Of a DNA stretch of 63,972 nucleotides, positions 10,081-18,806 are shown in pieces; position 1 is the stretch's first letter, and each line of letters opens with the position of its first letter. Source of the stretch: an uncultured Lentisphaeria bacterium (GTDB lineage Bacteria; Verrucomicrobiota; Lentisphaeria; Victivallales; Victivallaceae); assembly GCA_949298075.1 (NCBI GenBank), contig CASFVA010000024.1:1-63972 (forward strand). The letters run 5' to 3'. The notes below the pieces were generated by a model. That model did no database searches. It was not told the origin of the DNA and saw nothing but the letters and a program-made list of their open reading frames with translations. A program made the position numbers and the translations under genes.

Positions 10081-10136
10081 CTGTCAGTTTAAAATCAGAT
10101 CAGAAACATCTAATCTCAACCCAAAGGAGTCCAAGC

Positions 10137-10826
10137 ATGTTCAAACTTCTTCTGTTTCTGGCCACCGCAATGGCTGCAATGGCGCTGGGCGCTGCCGAAC
10201 TGCCAGATTTCGTTACCTTCTCCCGCCGGACTGGAGTTTTCAATCTTCCGGCAATAAATGCCGTTGCCTGGCTCAACCAGTTCGGACCGGAATGGCAGGC
10301 GGCCACCCAGGGCATGCTCCGTCCGGCCCCCGGTTATCCGGTCTTTACGGACGGTTTTGCCATCAAAGGTACCTTCAAATCCGGCGGAGCGCTGATTCCG
10401 CTCAAAACCTCGGTAACCGCCACCCCCGGATCCGACGGGAAGAGTTTCAGATATCTGGCTGAAATTATTCCGGAATCCCCGGTGGCGAGCAAAGTCATGT
10501 CGCTGGAACTCTCTCTCGGCACGGACGAAGAGTTGCCTGTACTCAGAGTGGACAGCCAGAAAGTCGCCATTCCTGAAACTCCGGGCAGCGCCATTCTTTT
10601 CGACCGTCCCATGACCGACAATCTGGCGGTCGCCACTGCGGCCGGCACGCTGTACATTTACGGCACATGTACGGTATTCATTCAGGACGGCCGGAACCGA
10701 AACCGGATCGTGGTGCGACTGATTCCGCTGGGCATCAAGCCGGTGATCAGCGATTGGAAACTGGACTTGGAATTCGTGTTCGTCTCCGCGGATAAACCAG
10801 CCAATGTGAAAACCACCGCCCAATGA
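10137..10826 (+). CDS. Secreted protein of unknown function, single-module paralogue of the next gene
   Basis: 229 residues with a clear signal peptide (MFKLLLFLATAMAAMALGAAE). The mature part has alternating strands and matches the first 200 mature residues of the adjacent 1081-residue protein: 'LPDFVTF', 'GPEWQAATQGMLRPAPGYP', 'SGGALIPL' and 'FIQDGRNRNRIVVRLIPL' each have a counterpart there. I do not recognise this module in any named family; it looks like a beta-sandwich, possibly carbohydrate-binding. The stop codon overlaps the next start (ATGA at 10823-10826), so the two are translationally coupled and probably work together. Ribosome site AAAGGAG 8 nt before ATG. Confidence 0.8.
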   Translation: MFKLLLFLATAMAAMALGAAELPDFVTFSRRTGVFNLPAINAVAWLNQFGPEWQAATQGMLRPAPGYPVFTDGFAIKGTFKSGGALIPLKTSVTATPGSDGKSFRYLAEIIPESPVASKVMSLELSLGTDEELPVLRVDSQKVAIPETPGSAILFDRPMTDNLAVATAAGTLYIYGTCTVFIQDGRNRNRIVVRLIPLGIKPVISDWKLDLEFVFVSADKPANVKTTAQ

Positions 10827-13800
10827 GTATCAGCCTTGGAAACCTGACGGCGGCCACACTGGCCGCTCTATTCGGATTGACAGTCGGCGCCACCGGACTG
10901 CCGGACTGGGTCACCTTTGATGATCCGACCGGCGTCATGAAGGCCGGTGGCCTCGGCTCTTTTGAATTGGTGCATTTCGGCCCGGGTTGGCAGGGCGCCG
11001 GACAAAGCGGTCTGCGACCGGCGCCGGGATATCCGGCAGCCACGGAATCGGGCGGACGCAAATTCGCCGGCACCATGCTTTCCGGCGGTGCCCGCATTCC
11101 CATGCAGATCGAAATTGAGGTCAATCCTGCCGGCTCCGGCAGCGTCAGCTGGAGCGGTCGGATCCGGCCAGAAGAGCCGGTTGAAAGCGAAAGCCTTTCG
11201 CTTCAGCTCACGCTGAAACCGCTGAAAGACAAAGCCGCCTTCCGGTTGCTGATCAACGGCCGCCCCTTGAATCTGCCGGCGGAGCCGGGACTCTCGGTGC
11301 TCCATGACGCTCCGGCCCGGACCCTGGACATCGCCGGCAGCCACGGCACCCTGCGCATCAGCGGAAACTTCACACTGTTCATTCAGGATGCCCGCCAAAG
11401 CGGCGGTCTGGCCACAATCCGGCTGGTTCCGCTCAACTTCACCCGGGAGGTATTCAGTTGGAAACTGCGGCTTGATTTTGAATGGATCAGCGCCGGCGAC
11501 TATTCCGACGCACTGAATCTCGGCAACACCGCCAACCGCTCGACTTCCAGCCGGAACCCGATCGCCGGAGCCGATCTCCGGTGGCTCCGCCCGGGTAAAT
11601 TCAGCCTAGACGCGGTTCCGGTATCGGTCACCGCCGGCGAGAGCCGGCGCAATCTCATGGTTCTCAGCGGCGATGCCCACAACATGCTGCCGGAAACGCT
11701 GGCCCTGCGGCCGCCCCATCCCGGCTCCCCATGCCGCTACTTGTATCTGCTTCATACCGCCCTTAAATATCCGGGGGCAAACCAGCCGGTCGGCTCACTG
11801 TTTCTGACTTACGCCGACGGCCGCACCCGCGAGTTGCCGGTTACGGCCGGCATCGACTGCGGCAATTACGAAACTCCCGCCGCGGCACCCAATGCCAACC
11901 TGCTGCTGCGAGGTCCGGAAGCCGCCGGACGGCCGGGATTTTTCCTGTCGTGTTTCGCCATCGACGAAATTCCGGCCCGGATTGAATTCTCCGCCGCCCG
12001 AAATACGGTCTGGGCCATCGCCGGCGGAACCTTTGACGGTCGTCTGGCCGAAATCTATGTTCCGAAAACCTACACGGACTCCATCGGCGAGCGCTGGCTG
12101 GCGGCAGAGTTTTCCGGAGAATTCCGGCCCGGAACGCCGCTTGATTTTTCCCGCTACGCCGATGCACCGGCCGGTAGGCATGGCCGGATAACTGCCAATG
12201 CCGCCGGACAGCTGGTCTTTGAAAACGCCCCGAACCGGCGCATCCGCTTCAACGGCATCAATCTCTGCGGGTTTGCCTGTTTTCTCACCCGGGAGGAGGC
12301 GGACCGGCTGGCGGATCAATTCCTCCGGCTCGGCTACAACTCGGTACGGTTGCACCACATCGATGATCCGCTCAGCGGTCCCGGCAGTCAGAACTCCACG
12401 GAAATCAATCCGGAACGTTTCGACCAGCTGGCCTATCTGGTCAGTGCGCTGAAAAAGCGCGGCATTTACATTACCATCGATCTTTACTGCTCGCGGCGGA
12501 CGTTCAAACCGGGTGAACTCCCGGAAGGTTTTCAAGCCAGAGAGTACAAGGGGGCAGTCACCATTGATCCTGATGTGCAGGAAAATTTCAAACGGTTTGT
12601 GCGCAATCTGCTTACCCGGCGCAACCCCTACACCGGATATGCTTTCGGCGAAGATCCGGTGCTGTTCGCCGTCAATCTTGTCAATGAGAACGATCTGATC
12701 CAGCGTTACAACGCCACGCCCGGACTTGAAGCGAGATTCAACACCCGCTTTGAAAACCATCTCAAAGCCGAAAAACTGCTGCCGGTTCCAGCCGGCTGTA
12801 CCCGTGACGGATTGTACATAGATTTTCTGAATCAGGTTCAGCGCCGCAGCATTGCTGAACAGATCCGGTTTATCCGGGAAGAGCTCGGCATGAAATTCCT
12901 CATCACCGATCTGAACTTCCCCGGACATGCCACCCAGGCCGGCAATCGCGCCATGCTGGATCTGGTGGACAGTCATGAATACTGGGATCATCCCCATTTT
13001 GCCGGAGCCGCCTGGACCGCCCCGATCCGCCACCACAACGGTTCGGCGCTGAAAGCCCACGCCCGGTACATGCGCTGGCTGATGCCACGCCGCATTTTCG
13101 GCAAACCCCACATCGTCACCGAATTCAACTACTGCCAGCCCAACCCGTACCGGCATGAACTGGCCGGCATGCTGGGAGCCTATGCCGCACTTCAGGACTG
13201 GGATGGACTGTGGCGATTCTGCTGGGTGGAGAGTTACAACAAGCTCAAAAAAACCGCGCCGCCGTGGGGCTTCGAAATTCTTTACGATCCGCAGGCCCAG
13301 CTCAGTGAACTGATCCTGTTTGCCCTCTTCGGCCGTGGCGATGTCCGGGCGGCGGAGCCGGCTTTCGCCTTCCGGTTTGATCCGAACTGGGTCCGTTCCC
13401 TCTCCGGCAAGCCGGCGGCGGTCGGCTACTATCCCGAGGATTTCGGCAAACTGGGGCTGTTCGGACGCATCGGTACGGTCACTCCCGACACCCAGCGCCC
13501 GGACCTGCCGGCCTTTGAGGCCTGGAAACCCGACTGGCAACAGCAATTGCCCCGGACGGTCAGGGATGCGCTGCAGGCCCGATGGATCACTGCCGCGACC
13601 GGCGAAATCCAGCTCAATTCCGAAGACGGTTCGCTCAAGGTGATTACCCCCCGCAGTGAAGTGCTGACCCTGGCGGGGTCTGAATTGTCGGGAAAAGTTC
13701 TGGAGGTAAGACAGGCCGACCAGACTCAGAGCGTGGCGCTGATCGCCCTGGATGATCGCCCGCTGTCACAAAGCGCTCAGCTGTTGCTGATCCATCTGGT

Positions 13801-14068
13801 GGATGTTTCCGCCGAGGGACGCAGCTTTCAGGATGAAGAACGCCGCACCCTCTCCAGTTACGGCCGGCTGCCCCTGCTGCTGCGTCGGGCGGTGGCGGAA
13901 GTTACTCTGAACCTGCCCGGCGCGTACACGGTAACCCGGCTCAAACTTGACGGATCGTCCGCCGGAGAAGTTTCAAGTCGCTATGAAGACGGCAAACTGC
14001 GCTTTCGGATCGACACCGCCGGGGCTCCCGGCGGCGTCATGGCCTACGAACTGAAATCTTCCGAATAA
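10823..14068 (+). CDS. Large secreted glycoside hydrolase (clan GH-A type) with N-terminal novel module
   Basis: 1081 residues. An N-terminal hydrophobic stretch looks like a signal peptide. Residues about 25-225 duplicate the module of the preceding gene, and about 235-420 form another beta-rich region. From about 455 to 860 there is a TIM-barrel-like catalytic domain: 'INLCGFACFLTREEADRLADQFLRLGYNSVRLHH', then E622 in 'NLVNENDL' (expected acid/base) and E767 in 'HIVTEFNY' (expected nucleophile), the arrangement of clan GH-A enzymes such as GH5. The remainder is a C-terminal beta-domain. Clan membership is inferred from motifs; the family and substrate are not determined. It starts 4 bp inside the upstream gene. 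Confidence 0.82.
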   Translation: MSISLGNLTAATLAALFGLTVGATGLPDWVTFDDPTGVMKAGGLGSFELVHFGPGWQGAGQSGLRPAPGYPAATESGGRKFAGTMLSGGARIPMQIEIEVNPAGSGSVSWSGRIRPEEPVESESLSLQLTLKPLKDKAAFRLLINGRPLNLPAEPGLSVLHDAPARTLDIAGSHGTLRISGNFTLFIQDARQSGGLATIRLVPLNFTREVFSWKLRLDFEWISAGDYSDALNLGNTANRSTSSRNPIAGADLRWLRPGKFSLDAVPVSVTAGESRRNLMVLSGDAHNMLPETLALRPPHPGSPCRYLYLLHTALKYPGANQPVGSLFLTYADGRTRELPVTAGIDCGNYETPAAAPNANLLLRGPEAAGRPGFFLSCFAIDEIPARIEFSAARNTVWAIAGGTFDGRLAEIYVPKTYTDSIGERWLAAEFSGEFRPGTPLDFSRYADAPAGRHGRITANAAGQLVFENAPNRRIRFNGINLCGFACFLTREEADRLADQFLRLGYNSVRLHHIDDPLSGPGSQNSTEINPERFDQLAYLVSALKKRGIYITIDLYCSRRTFKPGELPEGFQAREYKGAVTIDPDVQENFKRFVRNLLTRRNPYTGYAFGEDPVLFAVNLVNENDLIQRYNATPGLEARFNTRFENHLKAEKLLPVPAGCTRDGLYIDFLNQVQRRSIAEQIRFIREELGMKFLITDLNFPGHATQAGNRAMLDLVDSHEYWDHPHFAGAAWTAPIRHHNGSALKAHARYMRWLMPRRIFGKPHIVTEFNYCQPNPYRHELAGMLGAYAALQDWDGLWRFCWVESYNKLKKTAPPWGFEILYDPQAQLSELILFALFGRGDVRAAEPAFAFRFDPNWVRSLSGKPAAVGYYPEDFGKLGLFGRIGTVTPDTQRPDLPAFEAWKPDWQQQLPRTVRDALQARWITAATGEIQLNSEDGSLKVITPRSEVLTLAGSELSGKVLEVRQADQTQSVALIALDDRPLSQSAQLLLIHLVDVSAEGRSFQDEERRTLSSYGRLPLLLRRAVAEVTLNLPGAYTVTRLKLDGSSAGEVSSRYEDGKLRFRIDTAGAPGGVMAYELKSSE

Positions 14069-14427
14069 AGCCGTGTCGGACTGTTCCGCCGCCACAGCTG
14101 CGCGAAACAGTCCGGCCGGCCGGATTCGCGGCACGTCTTGCAGTTGCGGCGACACTACTGACGGTATTTTTTCTGAAACAGTGGCAGAGAAATCAACGGC
14201 TGTCGAGTCAGTCCTGCAACAATTTATGCATAAACTATCGGACTGGCTGAAAACAATCAATCTGCTGACGCCGGAAACACTTTGCCAACGGTCTGAATTT
14301 AAAATCATTGAAAAAAAACGTGTCATGGCTATATTACCGAAAAACCAGCCAACGGATATTACCGGTTTTCCGGCGCCATGTTTCCGGTGAGCGCGGCACG
14401 TATCCGGTAAACCCAAGGTGGATTGTC
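14069..14427 (+). other. Intergenic region before the DUF6259-like gene
   Basis: No gene is supported. It holds a 9-bp stem (14077-14085 with 14106-14114) right after the upstream stop, without a T-tract, and a predicted promoter at 14308-14335. The frame that opens upstream of 14428 through a TTG at 14308 coincides with that promoter's -35 box and is not believed. Confidence 0.6.
14308..14335 (+). promoter_or_regulatory. Predicted promoter of the DUF6259-like gene and amidohydrolase pair
   Basis: TTGAAA (14308-14313), 16-bp spacer, TATATT (14330-14335), about 92 bp upstream of the chosen ATG at 14428. Confidence 0.55.
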
Positions 14428-16590
14428 ATGCGTTTTTCTCTTGAAAATGACCAGGTTTCCGCAGTCTTCGATCACTGCGGTCAACTACTTTCCCTGAAAA
14501 ATCTGGTTACCGGAACCGAACTGGTCCGCCCCGGTTTCCTGTGGCGGCTGATCATCGGCCAGGGCAGCTGTCTGGAGGAGGAAATCCGGGCCGACTGGAA
14601 CATTCCGAAAATGCAGCAAAACGGCAATCGGCTGACCATATTCCACCGCGATGTAGTTCGGAAAAACGGCAATCGCCTTAAGGTCGCCCTGACCATTTCA
14701 GCGGAATTGACCGACAATGACCTCTCATGGAAAATACGAATTGACAACCGAGATGACGGTGCGGAAATCCGCGAATGCCTGTTTCCGGTTATTCAGCTTT
14801 CCGAAGCGACGTCAGCCATGGCATTGCACACCTCAAACCAGGGCGGGGAAGTCCTGGAGAATCTCCGAGGTGAATTGATGGCCGTTGCTCCGCGCTACCA
14901 GAACAAGGATGAACTTTTCCGTCGGCTGATTTATCACTATCCCGGCAGTTCACTGGCGACAAATTCATTCGCCTTTGCCAACGGCAGGGAGGGATTATAT
15001 TGCGGATGCCATGACAATGCCTTTGAAGAAACCCTTCATCTCTATGAACTGGATGTTCAGGGGAGTATCTGCTGCGGATTTGACCGGATACCTTTCCTTA
15101 AATCCGGCGGCAGCAGGGAATATTCCGGCTACCAACTCTCCCCTTACACCGGCACCTGGCACTACGGGGCACTAAAATACCGGAAATGGGCCGACACCTG
15201 GCTGGACTTCCATCCGGCGCCGCAATGGATCGACAAGCTCCAGGGATGGCAGCGGATTATTGCCAGAACCCAATACGGAGCCAACCTCTATCATTTTTCA
15301 ACTCTGGAAAGCATTTTCAATGACGGACGACAGTCCGGAATTGACACCGTTTTCCTGCTCGGATGGCACCGCGGCGGCCACGACAATGATTACCCGGAAT
15401 ACATTCCATCGGATGAACTTGGCGGCGAGAACGCCCTGAAAGAAAACATCCGGAAAGTCCGCGAGGCCGGCGGCCACGTGATCCTGTACTTCAACGGCCA
15501 GCTGATCGACCGGACTTCGAAGTTTTATCGGGAAACCGGATACCGCATTTCCTGCAAGGACATGTACGGCAATGAAATAACTGAACGCCGGGGTTTTGGC
15601 GGCGACGGGTTGGCGCAACGGCAGTACGGCGCCAGAACCTTTGCAGTACTCTGTCCGCATGTACCGGAATATTTCGAACTGCTGACCGGCTGTGTCGACC
15701 GGGCGGTGGAATACGGCTGCGACGGCGTCTTTTTCGATCAGTTGGGCAAAGCTGCGCCGGTATGCTGGTCGCCGGATCATGGCCATCAGATACCCTTCGC
15801 CGAATCAACGCGCTGCCGTGCCGAACTGATCCGGCGTCTGAAGGAATATACCGTCTCAGTTGCTCCGGACATGGCTTTCGGGGTTGAACATGTTACTGAT
15901 CTTACAGCTCAGCACTGCGACTTCATTCATGCCTTTCCTGGCGGAGCCAACCTCCGCAACCCGGGATGGGAAAAAAACGGAGAACGCCCGCGAATCAACA
16001 TCGACCGGGAATGGTTCCGTTTCATATTCCCGGAAGTGCGGCTGTCGAACCGCGACCTGCGTGACCGCTCTGAAATCGTGCGGCGGGTCAACCGCATGCT
16101 GCTGGATAATCTGCTGGCTGATGCGGAAGTTTACCGCTGTCGGAAAACCATTGCGGAAATTCCGGAATATCAGGAATATCTCCGCAAAGTGATCGATTTC
16201 CGCAAAACCCATGCCAGTCTGCTGCAGGGGGTCCGCTTCCGCTCCAACCTGGATTTCCACACCGATTCCAATGAGGCCGACACGGCCGGCTATCTGACCA
16301 CCGGGAACGAGATCGTAATCCTGGCCACTCAGTTTCACCGACCGGAACTGGTCATACGTTTTGTGGTTCCGAATGCAAGTTTATGCGGTCATGCCATGCT
16401 CGGCTCCGGAGAGCTGCGGCCCGAGGCAGTGCCTGTCTCAGACGCAACGCCCTGGTGCTTCTCCATTTCAGGCCGGAATCAACCCGAAATCAAAAACCAT
16501 GACAATGTGTCGTTTATGCTTAAAAACGGACAGGTCGGCCCCGCTTGCGACATTTCCGGCGCAATGCCTCAAATGCGGCGATCCGGCTGA
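14428..16590 (+). CDS. DUF6259-like putative glycoside hydrolase
   Basis: 720 residues from ATG 14428, chosen because AAGGTGG precedes it and because 'MRFSLENDQVSAVFDHCGQLLSLKN' is a typical N-terminus for this type of protein. The first 270 residues are a beta-sandwich like those in galactose-mutarotase-fold modules. The following TIM-barrel-like part has 'FLLGWHRGGHDNDYPEY', 'REAGGHVILYFNGQLID' and 'YGCDGVFFDQLG' (Asp437, a position resembling the catalytic Asp of clan GH-D/GH36-like enzymes). The family is abundant in Lentisphaerota and Planctomycetes and uncharacterised as far as I know. No signal peptide. Probably the first gene of a unit with the two amidohydrolases. Confidence 0.78.
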   Translation: MRFSLENDQVSAVFDHCGQLLSLKNLVTGTELVRPGFLWRLIIGQGSCLEEEIRADWNIPKMQQNGNRLTIFHRDVVRKNGNRLKVALTISAELTDNDLSWKIRIDNRDDGAEIRECLFPVIQLSEATSAMALHTSNQGGEVLENLRGELMAVAPRYQNKDELFRRLIYHYPGSSLATNSFAFANGREGLYCGCHDNAFEETLHLYELDVQGSICCGFDRIPFLKSGGSREYSGYQLSPYTGTWHYGALKYRKWADTWLDFHPAPQWIDKLQGWQRIIARTQYGANLYHFSTLESIFNDGRQSGIDTVFLLGWHRGGHDNDYPEYIPSDELGGENALKENIRKVREAGGHVILYFNGQLIDRTSKFYRETGYRISCKDMYGNEITERRGFGGDGLAQRQYGARTFAVLCPHVPEYFELLTGCVDRAVEYGCDGVFFDQLGKAAPVCWSPDHGHQIPFAESTRCRAELIRRLKEYTVSVAPDMAFGVEHVTDLTAQHCDFIHAFPGGANLRNPGWEKNGERPRINIDREWFRFIFPEVRLSNRDLRDRSEIVRRVNRMLLDNLLADAEVYRCRKTIAEIPEYQEYLRKVIDFRKTHASLLQGVRFRSNLDFHTDSNEADTAGYLTTGNEIVILATQFHRPELVIRFVVPNASLCGHAMLGSGELRPEAVPVSDATPWCFSISGRNQPEIKNHDNVSFMLKNGQVGPACDISGAMPQMRRSG

Positions 16591-16615
16591 TTTTCCGGGA
16601 AAGGATTGAGACTTC

Positions 16616-17377
16616 ATGAAAACATTGAATTTTTTCGATGTCAACTGCCGCTGCGGTCTGCCGTTCAACGGCGGCCCGGGTGCCGCCAGTGCCACGATGC
16701 TGATCCGGGACATGGATTATTATGGTGTCGACCGGGCGCTGGTCCGCGACATCAACATCGCCAAAGGTGCACTTAACTCCAACGCCGAGGTGGCCCGTTT
16801 CATCAGCGCTCCGGAAGCGACCGGACGGCTGTACGGCGTCTGGTGTCTGCTGCCGGAGCAGTGCGATGAAATTCCGGAACCGGACGCCTTCTTTGCCGCC
16901 ATGAAAGACGCCGGCATTGTTGCTCTTACCCTGTCGCCGTTTGAACACAAATACATACCCAACCGGCTTACCATCGGCCGGCTGATGGCGGCGGCGGCCG
17001 CCAGACGCATTCCGGTTCTGCTCGATGCCTTTGCCGGAAAGTTTCAGGAACTGTATGACTTTGCCGCGGAATTTCCGGATAACCGGCTGATCTACATTGA
17101 ACGCTGGGGAAAATGGGGCATTGACCGTTACATCCGGCCGCTTCTGGAACATTATTCAAACTTTTATTTTGATCTCACCGGGTACTGGGTGCCGGAAGGA
17201 GTCCGCGATCTGGCCGAGCGATACGGCGCCGAACGGCTGCTGTTCGGCAGCGGTTATCCTTTTTACAACCAGGGCAGTCCGATGCTGATGCTGAAACACG
17301 CCGGCCTGGATGACCGCTCGCTGCGGTTGATTGCCGGCGGCAATTTTCAACGCCTGCTCGACGAGGTGCAATTATGA
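16616..17377 (+). CDS. Degenerate amidohydrolase-family protein lacking the metal site
   Basis: 253 residues, homologous to the next gene and to amidohydrolase family 2 (PF04909-type TIM barrels), but every metal-ligand position is changed. The usual HxH after strand 1 reads 'FDVNCRCG' (N-x-R), the strand-5 His is Asp ('PVLLDAFAGK'), the strand-6 His is Glu ('IYIERWGKWG'), and the strand-8 Asp in FGTDxP is replaced ('FGSGYPFYN'). The fold-determining segments remain and there is no frameshift, so this is a maintained protein, not a decayed gene. It overlaps the next gene by ATGA. Likely a non-catalytic partner or an enzyme with a different mechanism. Confidence 0.8.
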   Translation: MKTLNFFDVNCRCGLPFNGGPGAASATMLIRDMDYYGVDRALVRDINIAKGALNSNAEVARFISAPEATGRLYGVWCLLPEQCDEIPEPDAFFAAMKDAGIVALTLSPFEHKYIPNRLTIGRLMAAAAARRIPVLLDAFAGKFQELYDFAAEFPDNRLIYIERWGKWGIDRYIRPLLEHYSNFYFDLTGYWVPEGVRDLAERYGAERLLFGSGYPFYNQGSPMLMLKHAGLDDRSLRLIAGGNFQRLLDEVQL

Positions 17378-18201
17378 ACGCCAATGTTTCCATCTGGGAA
17401 AAACCCGGTTCTCTGGCCGCCCGGATCTGGGAAACCGGCTCTGCCGGATTCCCCATTTACGACATGCACGGACACATGGGAACTCATTACGCCATTTATT
17501 TCAAACGCTGCGAAGCGCCGGAAATGGCCGCTCATCTGCGGCGGGCCGGGGTCGCCAAACTGGTATTTTCACATCATCACGCCTTGTGGGGAACCATGCG
17601 CAACGCCGAAGTGGTGGAAACCTGCCGGCAGTATCCGGATCTGCTGCGGATGTATGTGGCAATCAATCCGCACTTTCCGGATCACATCAGGGAAGACCTC
17701 GCCGCCTTCAAATCCTGGGCGCCCTATGCGGTCGGCCTAAAAATGCTGTCCAGTTACCATGAGGTGAAAGTCACCGACCCCGCCTACGAATACGCACTCA
17801 AATTCGCCGACGAACATCATTTGCCGGTGCTCAACCACACCTGGGGGCACAATCGCTTCTGCGGAGGGGAACTCATGCTTGAACTCGCCCAACGCTACCC
17901 AAACGCCACATTCCTGATGGGGCATGCCATTTACTCCGACTGGGATATGGCGGTGCGGATCATCCGGGAAACCGCAAACTCCTACCTGGAACTTACCGCC
18001 ATCCCCGGCGAGCGGGGCGTTATTGAAGGTCTGGTGGAGGCGGTTGGCAGCGAGCGTCTGCTCTTTGGGACCGACCTGCCGTGGTTCGATGAATTTCAGG
18101 CTATCGGCGGTGTGCTGTCTGCCCGGATCACCGAAACAGACATGTTCAACATTTTAAGCCGGAACGCGGAACGGCTGCTGGCCGCCGGAGGGGCGCTGTA
18201 A
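17374..18201 (+). CDS. Amidohydrolase family protein with intact metal site
   Basis: 275 residues; TIM-barrel metal hydrolase of the amidohydrolase-2 type (relatives hydrolyse lactones or decarboxylate aromatic or sugar acids). Ligands visible in order: HxH in 'YDMHGHMG', His in 'PVLNHTWGHN', His in 'FLMGHAIYSDWD' and Asp in 'FGTDLPWFD'. Its start overlaps the stop of the degenerate paralogue (17374-17377), so the two are made together. Context (GH-rich locus) suggests action on a sugar-derived lactone or acid, but the substrate is unknown. Confidence 0.88.
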   Translation: MNANVSIWEKPGSLAARIWETGSAGFPIYDMHGHMGTHYAIYFKRCEAPEMAAHLRRAGVAKLVFSHHHALWGTMRNAEVVETCRQYPDLLRMYVAINPHFPDHIREDLAAFKSWAPYAVGLKMLSSYHEVKVTDPAYEYALKFADEHHLPVLNHTWGHNRFCGGELMLELAQRYPNATFLMGHAIYSDWDMAVRIIRETANSYLELTAIPGERGVIEGLVEAVGSERLLFGTDLPWFDEFQAIGGVLSARITETDMFNILSRNAERLLAAGGAL

Positions 18202-18285
18202 CGCCTGCGGGGGTAAACATTTTCAGCGATCGGCCTTCAAGAAAAACGTCAAGTCGTCCGTCGGAATCAAGTTGCTCAGAACAGC

Positions 18286-18313
18286 TTGATATTCCGGAAA
18301 AGCAGGTTATATT
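18286..18313 (+). promoter_or_regulatory. Predicted promoter of the ferredoxin gene
   Basis: TTGATA (18286-18291), 16-bp spacer, TATATT (18308-18313), about 65 bp before the start codon. Confidence 0.6.
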
Positions 18314-18378
18314 ATGTTTATGTATATCCGTTCAAAACGGTAGAAACAACCTCATATATTCAAAAAGGAGTGATGAAC

Positions 18379-18546
18379 ATGGCTGCGAAAGTTGATAAAG
18401 AAAAATGCGTCGGTTGCGAATCCTGCGTGGGCGCCTGCCCGGTCAGCGCGATTGCGATGCAGGACGGCAAAGCGGAAGTCAGCGCCGATTGCATTGAATG
18501 CGGCGCTTGCGTAGGTTCCTGCCCCTGCGAGGCGATTTCGCTCTGA
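18379..18546 (+). CDS. 2[4Fe-4S] ferredoxin
   Basis: 55 residues from ATG 18379, placed 8 nt after a perfect AAAGGAG; an in-frame ATG at 18373 is only 2 nt from it. Two cluster motifs are intact: 'CVGCESCVGACP' and 'CIECGACVGSCP', each CxxCxxCxxxCP, as in clostridial-type bacterial ferredoxins. It is a small cytoplasmic electron carrier for oxidoreductases, consistent with fermentative metabolism. Monocistronic, with its own promoter and terminator. Confidence 0.97.
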   Translation: MAAKVDKEKCVGCESCVGACPVSAIAMQDGKAEVSADCIECGACVGSCPCEAISL

Positions 18547-18563
18547 AGTTTGCGATTCTGCCG

Positions 18564-18593
18564 GCGGCCGGAAGTTTTCCGGCCGCTTTTTTT
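18564..18593 (+). terminator. Rho-independent terminator of the ferredoxin gene
   Basis: A perfect 10-bp stem (18564-18573 with 18577-18586), 3-nt loop, then seven T. Confidence 0.92.
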
Positions 18594-18756
18594 GTGCTCC
18601 CCTATAGAAACCGTCCGCCTCAGACCGGTTCCCAGAAATGGCCGGTTTTCCAGATGTCGGGAATTGCTGGATCCGGCTTGAGCGGCCCCGCATCGGAAGA
18701 ACACGTAATTCGTTTTCCGGCCTGGCGTCCCCCCCTTCCCCGGATTGGCAGTCAAT

Positions 18757-18788
18757 AAAAAAAGCGGTTCCGGAAAACCGGAACCGCT
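18757..18788 (-). terminator. Rho-independent terminator of rpsD
   Basis: Read on the minus strand: an 11-bp perfect stem (18778-18788 with 18763-18773), 4-nt loop and a run of T. It lies 18 bp after the rpsD stop. Confidence 0.92.
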
Positions 18789-18806
18789 GTAAAGCAAACC
18801 GCCAAC

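Noticed and set aside
11795-13546. 583-codon frame antisense to the large hydrolase
   Set aside because: Shadow of a well-supported gene on the other strand; no ribosome site or motif.
14308-14427. N-terminal extension of the DUF6259-like protein
   Set aside because: Begins at a TTG that is the -35 box of a predicted promoter; the ATG at 14428 has a good ribosome site.
18594-18756. Possible small RNA between ferredoxin and rpsD terminators
   Set aside because: Bounded by two terminators pointing at it, with no promoter and no recognisable RNA family; treated as plain intergenic DNA.
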